The translations under genes were made by a program, and so were the position numbers. A stretch of 26,620 nt of DNA from positions 1 to 26,620 of the forward strand of contig JBGOUJ010000028.1 in NCBI GenBank assembly GCA_041477005.1, read 5' to 3'. The notes under the pieces were generated by a model. It had not been told where the DNA came from. It searched no databases and worked only from the letters and a program-made list of their open reading frames with translations. Shown here piece after piece: positions 8,012-15,198 of the stretch (positions are counted from its first letter, which is position 1; every line of letters starts with the position of its first letter). The stretch comes from JBGOUJ01 sp041477005. GTDB lineage: Bacteria > Acidobacteriota > Terriglobia > Bryobacterales > JACQDG01.

Positions 8012-9316
8012 ATGCGAACTGTCGATTTGATCCGCAAGAAGCGCGATGGAGAAGAGCTAACAGCCAAAGAAATCGAGTTTTTGGTTGAAAATTACACGCG
8101 GGGCGTAATCCCCGACTACCAGATGGCCGCCTTCTTGATGGCGGTCTACTACTCCGATTTCAGCGAGAACGAAGTAACGGCCCTTACCCTGGCTATGCTC
8201 AACTCGGGCGGGCGCTTGGACTTGAGCGACCTGAACGGGGCCAAAATCGATAAGCACTCGACCGGCGGCGTGGGCGACAAGACCAGCCTGATCCTGGCTC
8301 CGATCGCGGCAGCCGCCGGCGTGGTCGTTCCCATGGTCTCCGGCCGCGGCCTCGGTCACACCGGAGGCACCCTCGACAAGCTGGAATCGATCCCCGGCTT
8401 TCGCACCTCGCTGACCATCGACGAAATTCGGGCCGTCCTCAGGCAGCACAACCTCTGTTTCGTCGGCCAGACCGAACAGATCGCGCCGGCCGACAAGAAG
8501 CTTTACGCGCTGCGCGACTCGACCGCCACGGTCGAATCGCTGCCGCTGATTGCGGCCTCGATCATGTCCAAAAAGCTGGCCGAGGGCATCGATGGGCTGG
8601 TGCTCGACGTCAAAGTGGGCGCCGGGGCCTTCATGAAGAAGCAGATCGAAGCCCGCAAGCTGGCGCAGCTCATGGTGGCGATCGGCCGGCGAATGAACAA
8701 GCGCGTGCAAGCCCTGCTGACCGACATGGATCAGCCGCTCGGCTATGCCGTGGGCAACGCCCTGGAGATCATGGAAGTGTCGCAAACGCTTCAGAACCAG
8801 GGACCGGCCGACCTGACGCAACTCTCGATCGAGCTGGCGGCGCGCATGATCGCCCTCGGCAACAAGGGCCAGAGTCTCGAAGGCGCCCGCGAGCAAGCGG
8901 CCCAGTTGCTCGCTTCCGGCGCCGCCCTCACCAAGTTCCAGCAGGTCATCGCCGCGCAGGGGGGCAACCCCGACGTGCTCACGCAGTTCGAGCTGCTACC
9001 CAACGCCACCGGCGCCCGCGAGATCCTGTCACCCCGCGCCGGTTACGTCAGTCGCATCAACGCCGAAGACGTCGGTCAGGCGGCGGCCCTGCTCGGGGCC
9101 GGCCGCGACGCCATGGACGGCCAGATCGACCCGGCCGTCGGCGTAATCCTGGAGCGGAAGGTCGGCGAAAAAGTCGCCGCCGGCGGCCGTCTCTGCACGC
9201 TCTATCACACCGACGAGACCCACCTGGAAGAGGCCGCTCAACTGGTCGAGGACGCCTTCCACATCTCGGCCGCCGCCCCCGAGCCCCGGGAACTGGTGCT
9301 GGAAGTGATCCAGTAA
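8012..9316 (+). CDS. pdp: Pyrimidine-nucleoside (thymidine) phosphorylase
   Basis: The 434-residue enzyme splits thymidine, deoxyuridine or uridine with phosphate to free base and (deoxy)ribose-1-phosphate. It has the family signature SGRGLGHTGGTLDKLE, the phosphate-binding KHSTGGVGDKTS stretch, and the C-terminal domain (RAGYVSRINAEDVG...VILERKVGEKVAAG) common to Pdp/DeoA. Length matches Gram-positive-type Pdp (about 433 residues), so it may accept both uridine and thymidine; DeoA is the alternative name. It heads a same-strand group with a nucleoside transporter, purine nucleoside phosphorylase and cytidine deaminase. An AGAAG stretch before the ATG is a weak ribosome binding site. A 30-bp-arm hairpin separates it from the transporter gene. 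Confidence 0.93.
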   Translation: MRTVDLIRKKRDGEELTAKEIEFLVENYTRGVIPDYQMAAFLMAVYYSDFSENEVTALTLAMLNSGGRLDLSDLNGAKIDKHSTGGVGDKTSLILAPIAAAAGVVVPMVSGRGLGHTGGTLDKLESIPGFRTSLTIDEIRAVLRQHNLCFVGQTEQIAPADKKLYALRDSTATVESLPLIAASIMSKKLAEGIDGLVLDVKVGAGAFMKKQIEARKLAQLMVAIGRRMNKRVQALLTDMDQPLGYAVGNALEIMEVSQTLQNQGPADLTQLSIELAARMIALGNKGQSLEGAREQAAQLLASGAALTKFQQVIAAQGGNPDVLTQFELLPNATGAREILSPRAGYVSRINAEDVGQAAALLGAGRDAMDGQIDPAVGVILERKVGEKVAAGGRLCTLYHTDETHLEEAAQLVEDAFHISAAAPEPRELVLEVIQ

Positions 9317-9320
9317 TTGG

Positions 9321-9394
9321 AACCACAGATGAACACAGATGAACACGGATCAAACCCCGCTTCCATCTGTGTTTATCTGTGTTCATCTGTGGTT
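9321..9394. repeat. Near-perfect 30-bp inverted repeat built of GAACACAGAT decamers
   Basis: The left arm 9321-9350 and right arm 9365-9394 are reverse complements at 28 of 30 positions around a 14-nt loop. Each arm is about three tandem copies of a GAACACAGAT-like decamer. The same CACAGATGAACACAGAT motif recurs, as I recall, in intergenic regions of many unrelated bacteria. It lies between pdp and nupC, where a strong hairpin could stabilise or attenuate mRNA. No T run follows it. Confidence 0.85.
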
Positions 9395-9405
9395 AATCAC
9401 TAGAC

Positions 9406-10629
9406 ATGTCTCGGTTCACCGGGCTGCTCGGTCTGGCGCTGATTCTGGCGGGCGCCTACGCGTTCTCGACCAACCGGAGGGCCATCCGGCTCAAAGTCGT
9501 TCTATGGGGCCTGGGGCTGCAGATCACGCTGGCCCTGCTGGTGCTCCGTACCCGTTTTGGCCTCGTGTTCGAGATCGTCGGCGGGGGGGTCAACCGGATG
9601 CGGGATTTCGCCCAGCAGGGCAGCGAGTTTGTCTTCGGCTCGCTGGCCAGGCCGGACGGGCCGGTTGGGCTCGTGTTCGCCTTCCATGTCTTGCCCATCA
9701 TCATCTTTGTGGCTTCGTTTTTCGCCGTGCTTTACTACCTCGGGGTGATGCAGATAGTCGTGAAGGGAATCGCGGTCGTCATGCAGCGGAGCATGGGATC
9801 GAGCGGCGCCGAGTCGTTGAACGTCGCCGCCAGCATTTTCATGGGACAGACCGAGGCGCCCCTGACCATCCGTCCATTCCTTCCTAAGCTCACCGAGTCG
9901 GAGCTTCTCACCGTGATGACGGCAGGCATGGCCCACGTATCCGGCGCCCTGATCGTCGCCTATGTCACCATCGCCCATGTCGAGGCCAAGCACCTGCTCA
10001 CCGCGGTAATCATGACTGCCCCGGCCACCATCATGCTGGCCAAAATGTTCGTGCCGGAAACCGGCGAGCCGGAAACGGCGGGCAAACTGAAAATGCACGT
10101 GGAGAAGATCGACGTCAACATCATCGACGCCGCCGCGCGCGGCGCCACCGAGGGCATGCACCTGGCGATAAACGTGGCGGCCATGCTTATCGCCTTTACC
10201 GCGCTGATTTATCTCTCCAGCGGCCTGCTGGGCTGGATTCATTCGTTTCCAGGACTGGGTTGGATGCCGGACTCGCTTCAAAGGCTGTTTGGGTGGGTCT
10301 TCGCCCCGATCGCCTGGACGATGGGGGTGAGCTGGAAGGACGCCCCGGCGATCGGAAGCCTGCTGGGGACGCGCATGGTGTTGAACGAATTCTTTGCCTA
10401 TGTGCAACTGGGCCCGCTCCGGGCGGGGCTCGATCACAAGTCGTTCGTTATCGCCAGCTTCGCCCTGTGCGGTTTTGCCAACTTCTCCTCCATCGCCATC
10501 CAGGTCGGCGGTATTGGCGCCTTGGTCCCCGACCGCCGGCACGACCTGGCGCGTCTGGGAATCCGCGCCATGATCGCCGGGACCTTGGCCAACTTCATGT
10601 CGGCTTGCATCGCAGGTATTTTGCTGTGA
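9406..10629 (+). CDS. nupC: Concentrative nucleoside transporter (NupC/CNT family)
   Basis: The 407-residue inner-membrane protein imports nucleosides with a cation gradient. It begins with several hydrophobic helices, then shows the CNT core: FAFHVLPIIIFVASFFAVLYYLG, the MGQTEAPLTIRPFL motif (nucleoside-binding hairpin), GMAHVSGALIVAYV, and near the C-terminus GFANFSSIAIQVGG. Length is usual for bacterial CNTs (about 400). It sits between pdp and punA and overlaps the latter by 4 nt, which supports nucleoside import feeding the flanking phosphorylases. Substrate range (pyrimidine only or broad) and coupling ion (H+ or Na+) cannot be read from sequence here. The ATG has no obvious ribosome binding site. 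Confidence 0.93.
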   Translation: MSRFTGLLGLALILAGAYAFSTNRRAIRLKVVLWGLGLQITLALLVLRTRFGLVFEIVGGGVNRMRDFAQQGSEFVFGSLARPDGPVGLVFAFHVLPIIIFVASFFAVLYYLGVMQIVVKGIAVVMQRSMGSSGAESLNVAASIFMGQTEAPLTIRPFLPKLTESELLTVMTAGMAHVSGALIVAYVTIAHVEAKHLLTAVIMTAPATIMLAKMFVPETGEPETAGKLKMHVEKIDVNIIDAAARGATEGMHLAINVAAMLIAFTALIYLSSGLLGWIHSFPGLGWMPDSLQRLFGWVFAPIAWTMGVSWKDAPAIGSLLGTRMVLNEFFAYVQLGPLRAGLDHKSFVIASFALCGFANFSSIAIQVGGIGALVPDRRHDLARLGIRAMIAGTLANFMSACIAGILL

Positions 10630-11444
10630 GCTGGGGGCACGTCGAGGAAGCGCGCCGGTTCCTGGCCGCCCGGCTGCCCGCCGCGCCGGCCGTCGCTGTC
10701 GTGCTGGGCAGTGGCCTCGAAGGCTTTTCGCGTGAGCTGGCGGACCCGGTGGAGATCCCCTATGCCGACATCCCTTGCTGGCCGCGCTCGACCGTCGCCG
10801 GTCACGCCGGCATGCTCCTCTCCGGCCGGCTCGACCAGACTGCCGTCGCCGTCCTGGCCGGCCGCTCGCACCTTTACGAAGGCTATTCGCCCGGCGAGGT
10901 GACTTTTTCCACGCGCGTCCTGGCCCGGCTCGGAATCCGGACGCTCGTGTTGACCAACGCTGCCGGGGGGATCAACCAGGACTTTCGCCCGCCCCAGCTC
11001 GTCTTGATCTCCGACCACATCAATCTGCAAGGAGCGAATCCGCTGATCGGCGCCAACGAAGACCGCTTCGGCGCGCGGTTCCCCGACCTGAGTGAGGTCT
11101 ATCCCCGGCGTCTGCGCGACCTCGCTCGCCGCTGCGCCGCCGAGCTCGGCTTGACGCTGGCGGAGGGCGTCTACACCGCGGTCTCCGGCCCCAGCTACGA
11201 AACACCCGCTGAGATCCGTTATCTGCGCGTCATCGGCGCCGACATGGTTGGGATGTCCACCGTGCCGGAAGCGATCGTCGCCGCTCACATGGGGATTCCG
11301 GTGCTCGGGATCTCGAGCATCTCCAACATGGCGGCCGGCATCGTTCCGGATCGGAAGATCAGTCACGAAGAAGTGCTCGAAGCCGGGCGGAGCATCGCCG
11401 GCACGCTGATCGCCTTGCTGCAGAAAGTGATCCCGCAACTGTGA
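10626..11444 (+). CDS. punA: Purine nucleoside phosphorylase, trimeric PunA type
   Basis: From GTG 10626, overlapping the nupC stop as GTGA, the protein has 272 residues, the usual size. The frame is open further upstream inside nupC, but that part has no family similarity. Motifs: AVVLGSGLEGF (Ser29, phosphate site), GHAGMLLSGRL, GRSHLYEGYSP, TNAAGGINQDF, SDHINLQGANPL, SGPSYETPAEIRYL (purine-binding Glu), MVGMSTVPEAIVAAHMG and GISSISNMAAG, where the conserved asparagine that selects 6-oxopurines is kept. It splits inosine, guanosine and deoxy forms to base and (deoxy)ribose-1-phosphate. It is translationally coupled to nupC and cdd by 4-nt overlaps. Ser replaces the Thr usually found before the purine-binding Asn; I expect little effect. 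Confidence 0.93.
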   Translation: MSWGHVEEARRFLAARLPAAPAVAVVLGSGLEGFSRELADPVEIPYADIPCWPRSTVAGHAGMLLSGRLDQTAVAVLAGRSHLYEGYSPGEVTFSTRVLARLGIRTLVLTNAAGGINQDFRPPQLVLISDHINLQGANPLIGANEDRFGARFPDLSEVYPRRLRDLARRCAAELGLTLAEGVYTAVSGPSYETPAEIRYLRVIGADMVGMSTVPEAIVAAHMGIPVLGISSISNMAAGIVPDRKISHEEVLEAGRSIAGTLIALLQKVIPQL

Positions 11445-11836
11445 GCCCAAAAGATCTGATCCGGACGGCCCGAGCGGCCCGCAAACACGCCCACGCGCGC
11501 TTCTCCAACTTCAAGGTCGGGGCTGCGCTCGAAGGCGCCCGCGGCGCCGTCCACACCGGCTGCAACATCGAAAACGCCACCTACGGACTCACCCTTTGCG
11601 CCGAGCGGGTGGCGGTGTTCAAAGCGCTCTCCGAAGGCGCCGGCCGCTTTTCCCGAATCGCCATCGTTGCCGACACCGACACCCTCACGCCGCCCTGCGG
11701 CGCCTGCCGGCAAATCCTTTGGGAATTTTGCGGCGACATTGAGATCATCCTCGCCAATCTCCACGGCAAAAGCGAAACGATGCGCCTGGCGAGCCTCTTT
11801 CCCCGGCCGTTCGATGCTGGATTTCTGGAAAAGTAG
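11441..11836 (+). CDS. cdd: Cytidine deaminase
   Basis: The 131-residue protein starts at a GTG that overlaps the punA stop as GTGA. It has the zinc-site motifs of homotetrameric cytidine deaminases: ENATYGLTLCAERVA (Cys53 ligand, Glu55 proton shuttle) and PPCGACRQ (Cys86, Cys89). FSNFKVGAAL is the usual N-terminal substrate-contact segment. It converts cytidine or deoxycytidine to uridine or deoxyuridine, which the upstream phosphorylase can then cleave. It is the last salvage gene of the operon; the following nucleotidyltransferase begins 23 nt inside its 3' end. Confidence 0.93.
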   Translation: MSPKDLIRTARAARKHAHARFSNFKVGAALEGARGAVHTGCNIENATYGLTLCAERVAVFKALSEGAGRFSRIAIVADTDTLTPPCGACRQILWEFCGDIEIILANLHGKSETMRLASLFPRPFDAGFLEK

Positions 11837-12428
11837 CGTTGCGCGCGGGCGTCGTGTCGGTATCCTGCCCGCCGCCTTCAACCCAGTCACCAACGCCCAC
11901 CTCGAGATCGCTCGCCAGGCAGTGCGCCAATATGCTCTGGACGAAGTCGTGTTTCTGCTTCCGCGGGTCTTGCCGCACAAGGAGTTTACCGGCGCGAGCT
12001 TCGAGCAACGTGTGGAGATGCTGCACGCCGCCCTAGCCGGTGAGCCCCGGTTCTCCATCGGCTCGACCGATCAGGGCCTGTTCATGGACATCGCCCGAGC
12101 CTGCCGCCCGGTCTACGGCCTGGAAGCGGAGTTCTTCTTCCTGTGCGGCCGCGACGCCGCCGAGCGTATTATCCATTGGGACTACGGCCCGGGCGTGCGG
12201 TTTGCCGACCTACTCCAAGAGTTTCAAATGATCGTCGCCCCGCGCGGCGGGCCCTACGCTCCGCCAGCCGGATTTGCGGCTCGCATCCACTCGCTCGATC
12301 TTCCCGCCGAGATCGAGGCATACTCCTCCTCTGCCGTCCGCGAAGCGATCTCCCTCGGCCGCCCCTGGCGACACATGGTCCCGCCTCCGGCAGCCGAGAT
12401 CGTCACCCGCGACAGGCTCTACGCGTGA
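11814..12428 (+). CDS. nadD: Nucleotidyltransferase, probably nicotinate-nucleotide adenylyltransferase
   Basis: The 204-residue protein starts at ATG 11814, overlapping cdd by 23 nt; the next residues up to GRRVGILPAAFNP leave no later ATG that keeps the fold. The nucleotide-binding motif is AAFNPVTNAHL (residues 21-30), where the first His of HxGH is Thr and the Gly is Ala; the second motif YSSSAVREAI fits the ISSTxIR site near the C-terminus. Length fits NadD, which makes nicotinate adenine dinucleotide from nicotinate mononucleotide and ATP. The TxxH form resembles phosphopantetheine adenylyltransferase (CoaD), but that enzyme is shorter (about 160 residues). Position behind nucleoside salvage genes agrees with nucleotide metabolism. 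Assignment to NadD rather than a sister enzyme is likely, not certain. Confidence 0.7.
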   Translation: MLDFWKSSVARGRRVGILPAAFNPVTNAHLEIARQAVRQYALDEVVFLLPRVLPHKEFTGASFEQRVEMLHAALAGEPRFSIGSTDQGLFMDIARACRPVYGLEAEFFFLCGRDAAERIIHWDYGPGVRFADLLQEFQMIVAPRGGPYAPPAGFAARIHSLDLPAEIEAYSSSAVREAISLGRPWRHMVPPPAAEIVTRDRLYA

Positions 12429-12992
12429 TCATTGCAGAAGGTTCGGGAGCAGCTCGCAGCGGACGCCGACCGAACAGGCTTCTGAATGGAGTGTCCTCTT
12501 GTCATCCGTAACGAGGATTGAGCCGCTCTCATGGAACCCACACCCTTCCTCTTTGGCCAGCAATATCAGACCTGCATCTACGGGCCCAATGCGGGCGCAA
12601 ATCCCTTTGAAGCCAGGAGCGCTGCAAATGTCTTCCAACGCGCACGGCCGTTCTTCGACTGCTTGCTCGAACAGGAAGTCGGTACAAAAATGCCAAAACG
12701 AGACTTGGTCGCCAGGCCGGAGCGCCTTGAGTCGACGGTTCACCAGCCAGTACAGTTCAGGAATGACGTGTTGTGTGGTCAGACGCAACCTGGCACTCTG
12801 AAACAGCTTCAGCCACCGATCATAGTCTCTGACGGTTAGAGGAGGACCGGCCGACCTGGCGTCTGCCAGCAGGGCTTGAGGCGCCCGCCCACGCTCAATG
12901 TAGCAGTACACCAGAAGAGGAAACAGAACCGTCGTGTCGAGTACCAGCTTCTGAACTGCCGTCGAGGGACGGGCTGGATTACCCGGGGACAC
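12429..12992 (-). CDS. PIN-domain protein (probable ribonuclease)
   Basis: The 187-residue protein has the PIN acidic set in order: Asp19 in KLVLDTTVLFPLL, Glu79 in HVIPELYWLV, Asp139 in RIGPVDAGLILLAKEEG, and Asp163/Asp164 in ILVTDDKRTL. These coordinate Mg2+ or Mn2+ for RNA cleavage. It is larger than VapC toxins (about 130 residues) because of an insert at residues 85-130. The GTG start overlaps the upstream gene by 14 nt, with AGGAAG placed to drive it, so the two are translationally coupled. It converges directly on nadD with abutting ends (stop at 12429 against 12428). The upstream partner is not a recognisable VapB antitoxin, so toxin, RNA-processing and defence roles all remain open. 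Confidence 0.7.
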   Translation of the reverse strand: MSPGNPARPSTAVQKLVLDTTVLFPLLVYCYIERGRAPQALLADARSAGPPLTVRDYDRWLKLFQSARLRLTTQHVIPELYWLVNRRLKALRPGDQVSFWHFCTDFLFEQAVEERPCALEDICSAPGFKGICARIGPVDAGLILLAKEEGCGFHESGSILVTDDKRTLHSEACSVGVRCELLPNLLQ

Positions 12993-13701
12993 TTACTTCC
13001 TGCACAAAGGGCACGTCATAGGTGAGCGACAGGGCCGACTGCACTTGTCTCAGGTTGTCCAGAAGAGAATCCACAGCGTGGGCCAATTCTTGCCCTGCGA
13101 GAGTAGTAGCTTCGTAGCGAGGCCTGATTGCAGGGACCAACCGCAGGTGAAGGAGATCGGTCCGGTAGTGATTCCAGAGCTTTGCAGTGGCGTAATAGGA
13201 CGGCTCTTCGCCAACGCTGTTTATGATGTTCGCGGCCAGCACAGCGAGAAAATCTTCCGGGTCAGCGTAGGCGCCGAAGTACCGCGATACCTCTTCGCCG
13301 AGCGTGCTTCCACACTCCGCCGTGATTTGTTGAAACAGGCCACGGAGCTTCGGACTGCGGACAAGAGCATCATGATAGGCTCCGCACTGCTCGGCGAGTT
13401 CATCCACACACGCGTCATGCTTTTCCGCCAGTCGCGCCATTTCCGGATGAAAGCCGAGGAACTGGTCTAGATTTTGCGAGGCTTCGGGCATTACGTGCTG
13501 CCGCACTGCACCCAATGACTTCAAGCCAGGAGGCCGAAACTGCCAAGTCCAATCGTGGCGCTCGAGAAGTCTGCGTTCCACCTCCAGGCCGTGCAGTAGA
13601 TAACGGAACACCGTATCGAACCATGCCCGGACAATGTTCGGCCCATAGGGCCCCTTCTTGACGTGCGAACGCTGTGCAGGAGGCATAGGTGTTCTCTTCA
13701 T
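12979..13701 (-). CDS. Unrecognised alpha-helical protein coupled to the PIN gene
   Basis: I do not recognise a family. The chosen ATG at 13701 gives 240 residues; in-frame ATGs at 13752, 13743 and 13686 are alternatives, and GAAGAG precedes the last. The sequence looks mostly helical, with KKGPYGPNIVRAWFDTVFRYLL near the N-terminus, a His/Cys-bearing middle (EKHDACVDELAEQCGAYHDAL) and an acidic FGAYADPEDFLAVLAANI segment. No signal peptide, membrane helix or known DNA-binding motif is evident. It overlaps the PIN gene by 14 nt and diverges from the cupin gene, leaving about 100 bp for both promoters. Partner, antitoxin or sensor of the PIN protein are possibilities by context only. Confidence 0.6.
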   Translation of the reverse strand: MKRTPMPPAQRSHVKKGPYGPNIVRAWFDTVFRYLLHGLEVERRLLERHDWTWQFRPPGLKSLGAVRQHVMPEASQNLDQFLGFHPEMARLAEKHDACVDELAEQCGAYHDALVRSPKLRGLFQQITAECGSTLGEEVSRYFGAYADPEDFLAVLAANIINSVGEEPSYYATAKLWNHYRTDLLHLRLVPAIRPRYEATTLAGQELAHAVDSLLDNLRQVQSALSLTYDVPFVQEVSVPG

Positions 13702-13801
13702 CTTACAACCCTGCAGCGCTAGCGATCCACCCTCTTTCGCCATTTTCGCCATCGTGTACACTTCAGGCAGATCTGACAAACAAGTGGTAATCTGGCAGCA
13801 A

Positions 13802-14161
13802 ATGCAAAAAGTGAACCTCAGGGAAAAGTTTGGCCTCTTCACCGACTACTGGAGCCCCAAGATCGCCGGCGAGATCAACGACTCCTTCGTGAAGCTGGCC
13901 AAGGTCAAAGGCGAGTTTGTCTGGCATCATCATGAGGCCGAGGACGAGCTGTTCCTGGTGGTAAAGGGACGCCTGCTGATCAAGCTGCGGGACCGCGACA
14001 TCCAGCTCGAAGAAGGCGAGTTTGTTATCATCCCGCGCGGCGTGGAGCACCTGCCCATCGCCGAGGAAGAGGCGCACCTGCTGCTGCTTGAACCTAAGTC
14101 CACCTTGAACACCGGCAACGTCCAGAACGAGAGGACCGTGGCCGAGCTGGGGCGGGTTTAA
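13802..14161 (+). CDS. Small single-domain cupin
   Basis: From ATG 13802 the protein has 119 residues; the frame is open upstream to 13658 but that part crosses the divergent gene and lacks cupin similarity. Cupin motif 1 is WHHHEAEDELFLVVKG (histidines and glutamate as metal ligands) and motif 2 is EFVIIPRGVEHLPIAEE with the last histidine ligand. Such proteins bind a metal ion in a beta-barrel and serve as isomerases, oxygenases or sensors; the substrate is unknown. The gene lies 5 nt before the PHP-domain gene, so they are likely co-transcribed. No signal peptide is seen. Confidence 0.8.
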   Translation: MQKVNLREKFGLFTDYWSPKIAGEINDSFVKLAKVKGEFVWHHHEAEDELFLVVKGRLLIKLRDRDIQLEEGEFVIIPRGVEHLPIAEEEAHLLLLEPKSTLNTGNVQNERTVAELGRV

Positions 14162-14166
14162 ATCCC

Positions 14167-15183
14167 ATGTCGCGTTGGAATCGCCCAAAGCCCGGATGGA
14201 TCCGTCTGCTCGGGATCCTCGGCTTCGCCGCCGCGTGTCTCTGGCTGGCGCCCGCGCCCCGCGCCCAGAATGCTCCCCGCCGCTGGTTCAAGGGCAATCT
14301 CCACACTCACACGATCAACAGCGACGGCGACAGCTCGCCCGATGTCGTCGTGCGCTGGTATAAGGAGCACCGCTACAATTTCCTTATCCTCACGGACCAC
14401 AACTACCTCACCTCGGTCAGCGGCTTGAACGACGTTTTCGGGGCGGAGGGGCAGTTTCTGGTGGTGCGGGGCGAAGAAGTGACCGATGGGTTCCAGGGCA
14501 AGCCAATCCACGTCAACGCCTTCGGCGCCAAAGTGCTGATCCCGCCCCAGGGCGGCGCGAGCGTGCTCGAAACCATCCAGCGCAACGTGGACGCCATCCG
14601 CAGCGCCGCGGCCGTGCCCTCGATCAACCACCCTAATTTCGGCTGGGCGATCACCGCCGACGACTTGCGGCGCGTCCGGAACGACCGGCTGTTCGAGGTC
14701 TACAACGGCCATCCGCAAGTGAACAACCTGGGCGGCGGCGGAGTGCCGGGGATGGAACGGGTCTGGGACATACTGCTCAGCTCCGGACGCGTGATGTACG
14801 GCATCGCCGTGGACGATGCCCACTACTTCAAGGAATTCGCCCCGCACCTCTCGAATCCCGGACGCGGCTGGGTGGCGGTGCGCGCTGCCGAGCTTTCGGC
14901 CCCGGCCCTGATCGAGGCCATCGAGCGCGGCGACTTCTACTTCTCGACCGGCGTGGCGCTGGCCGATGTCGAGCGCCTGCCCAGCGAGCTCAAGGTCGAG
15001 ATCCAGCCGGCGCGGCCGCTGCAGTATACGGTCGAATTCATCGGCGAGAACGGGCGCGTGCTGAAGACCACGTTTGACAACCCCGCCACCTACACGCTGG
15101 CCCGCGAGGATCGCTACGTCCGGGTAAAGGTGACTGCCTCGAGCGGCGAGGCCGCCTGGACCCAGCCCGTCTTCCGGGAGTGA
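14167..15183 (+). CDS. Secreted PHP-domain metal-dependent phosphoesterase
   Basis: The 338-residue protein has a signal peptide (residues 1-34, basic start, hydrophobic LLGILGFAAACLWLA, cleavage near APRAQ). The PHP metal ligands follow in order: NLHTHTINSDG (His46, His48, Asp53), LTDHN (Asp77, His78), GEEVT (Glu103), His115, INHPN (His155), and VDDAH (Asp217, His219). PHP domains hydrolyse phosphoester bonds with a two- or three-metal centre; exported versions often occur beside carbohydrate genes in acidobacteria and planctomycetes. After residue 265 a beta-rich tail (LKVEIQPARPLQYTVEFIGENG) completes the fold. Five nt separate it from the cupin gene and 15 nt from the TIM-barrel gene. Confidence 0.88.
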   Translation: MSRWNRPKPGWIRLLGILGFAAACLWLAPAPRAQNAPRRWFKGNLHTHTINSDGDSSPDVVVRWYKEHRYNFLILTDHNYLTSVSGLNDVFGAEGQFLVVRGEEVTDGFQGKPIHVNAFGAKVLIPPQGGASVLETIQRNVDAIRSAAAVPSINHPNFGWAITADDLRRVRNDRLFEVYNGHPQVNNLGGGGVPGMERVWDILLSSGRVMYGIAVDDAHYFKEFAPHLSNPGRGWVAVRAAELSAPALIEAIERGDFYFSTGVALADVERLPSELKVEIQPARPLQYTVEFIGENGRVLKTTFDNPATYTLAREDRYVRVKVTASSGEAAWTQPVFRE

Positions 15184-15198
15184 CCATCGGGGGTAATC

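Noticed and set aside
10260..10625. Upstream extension of the purine nucleoside phosphorylase frame
   Set aside because: It lies inside nupC in another frame and lacks family similarity; GTG 10626 with the GTGA overlap fits the family length.
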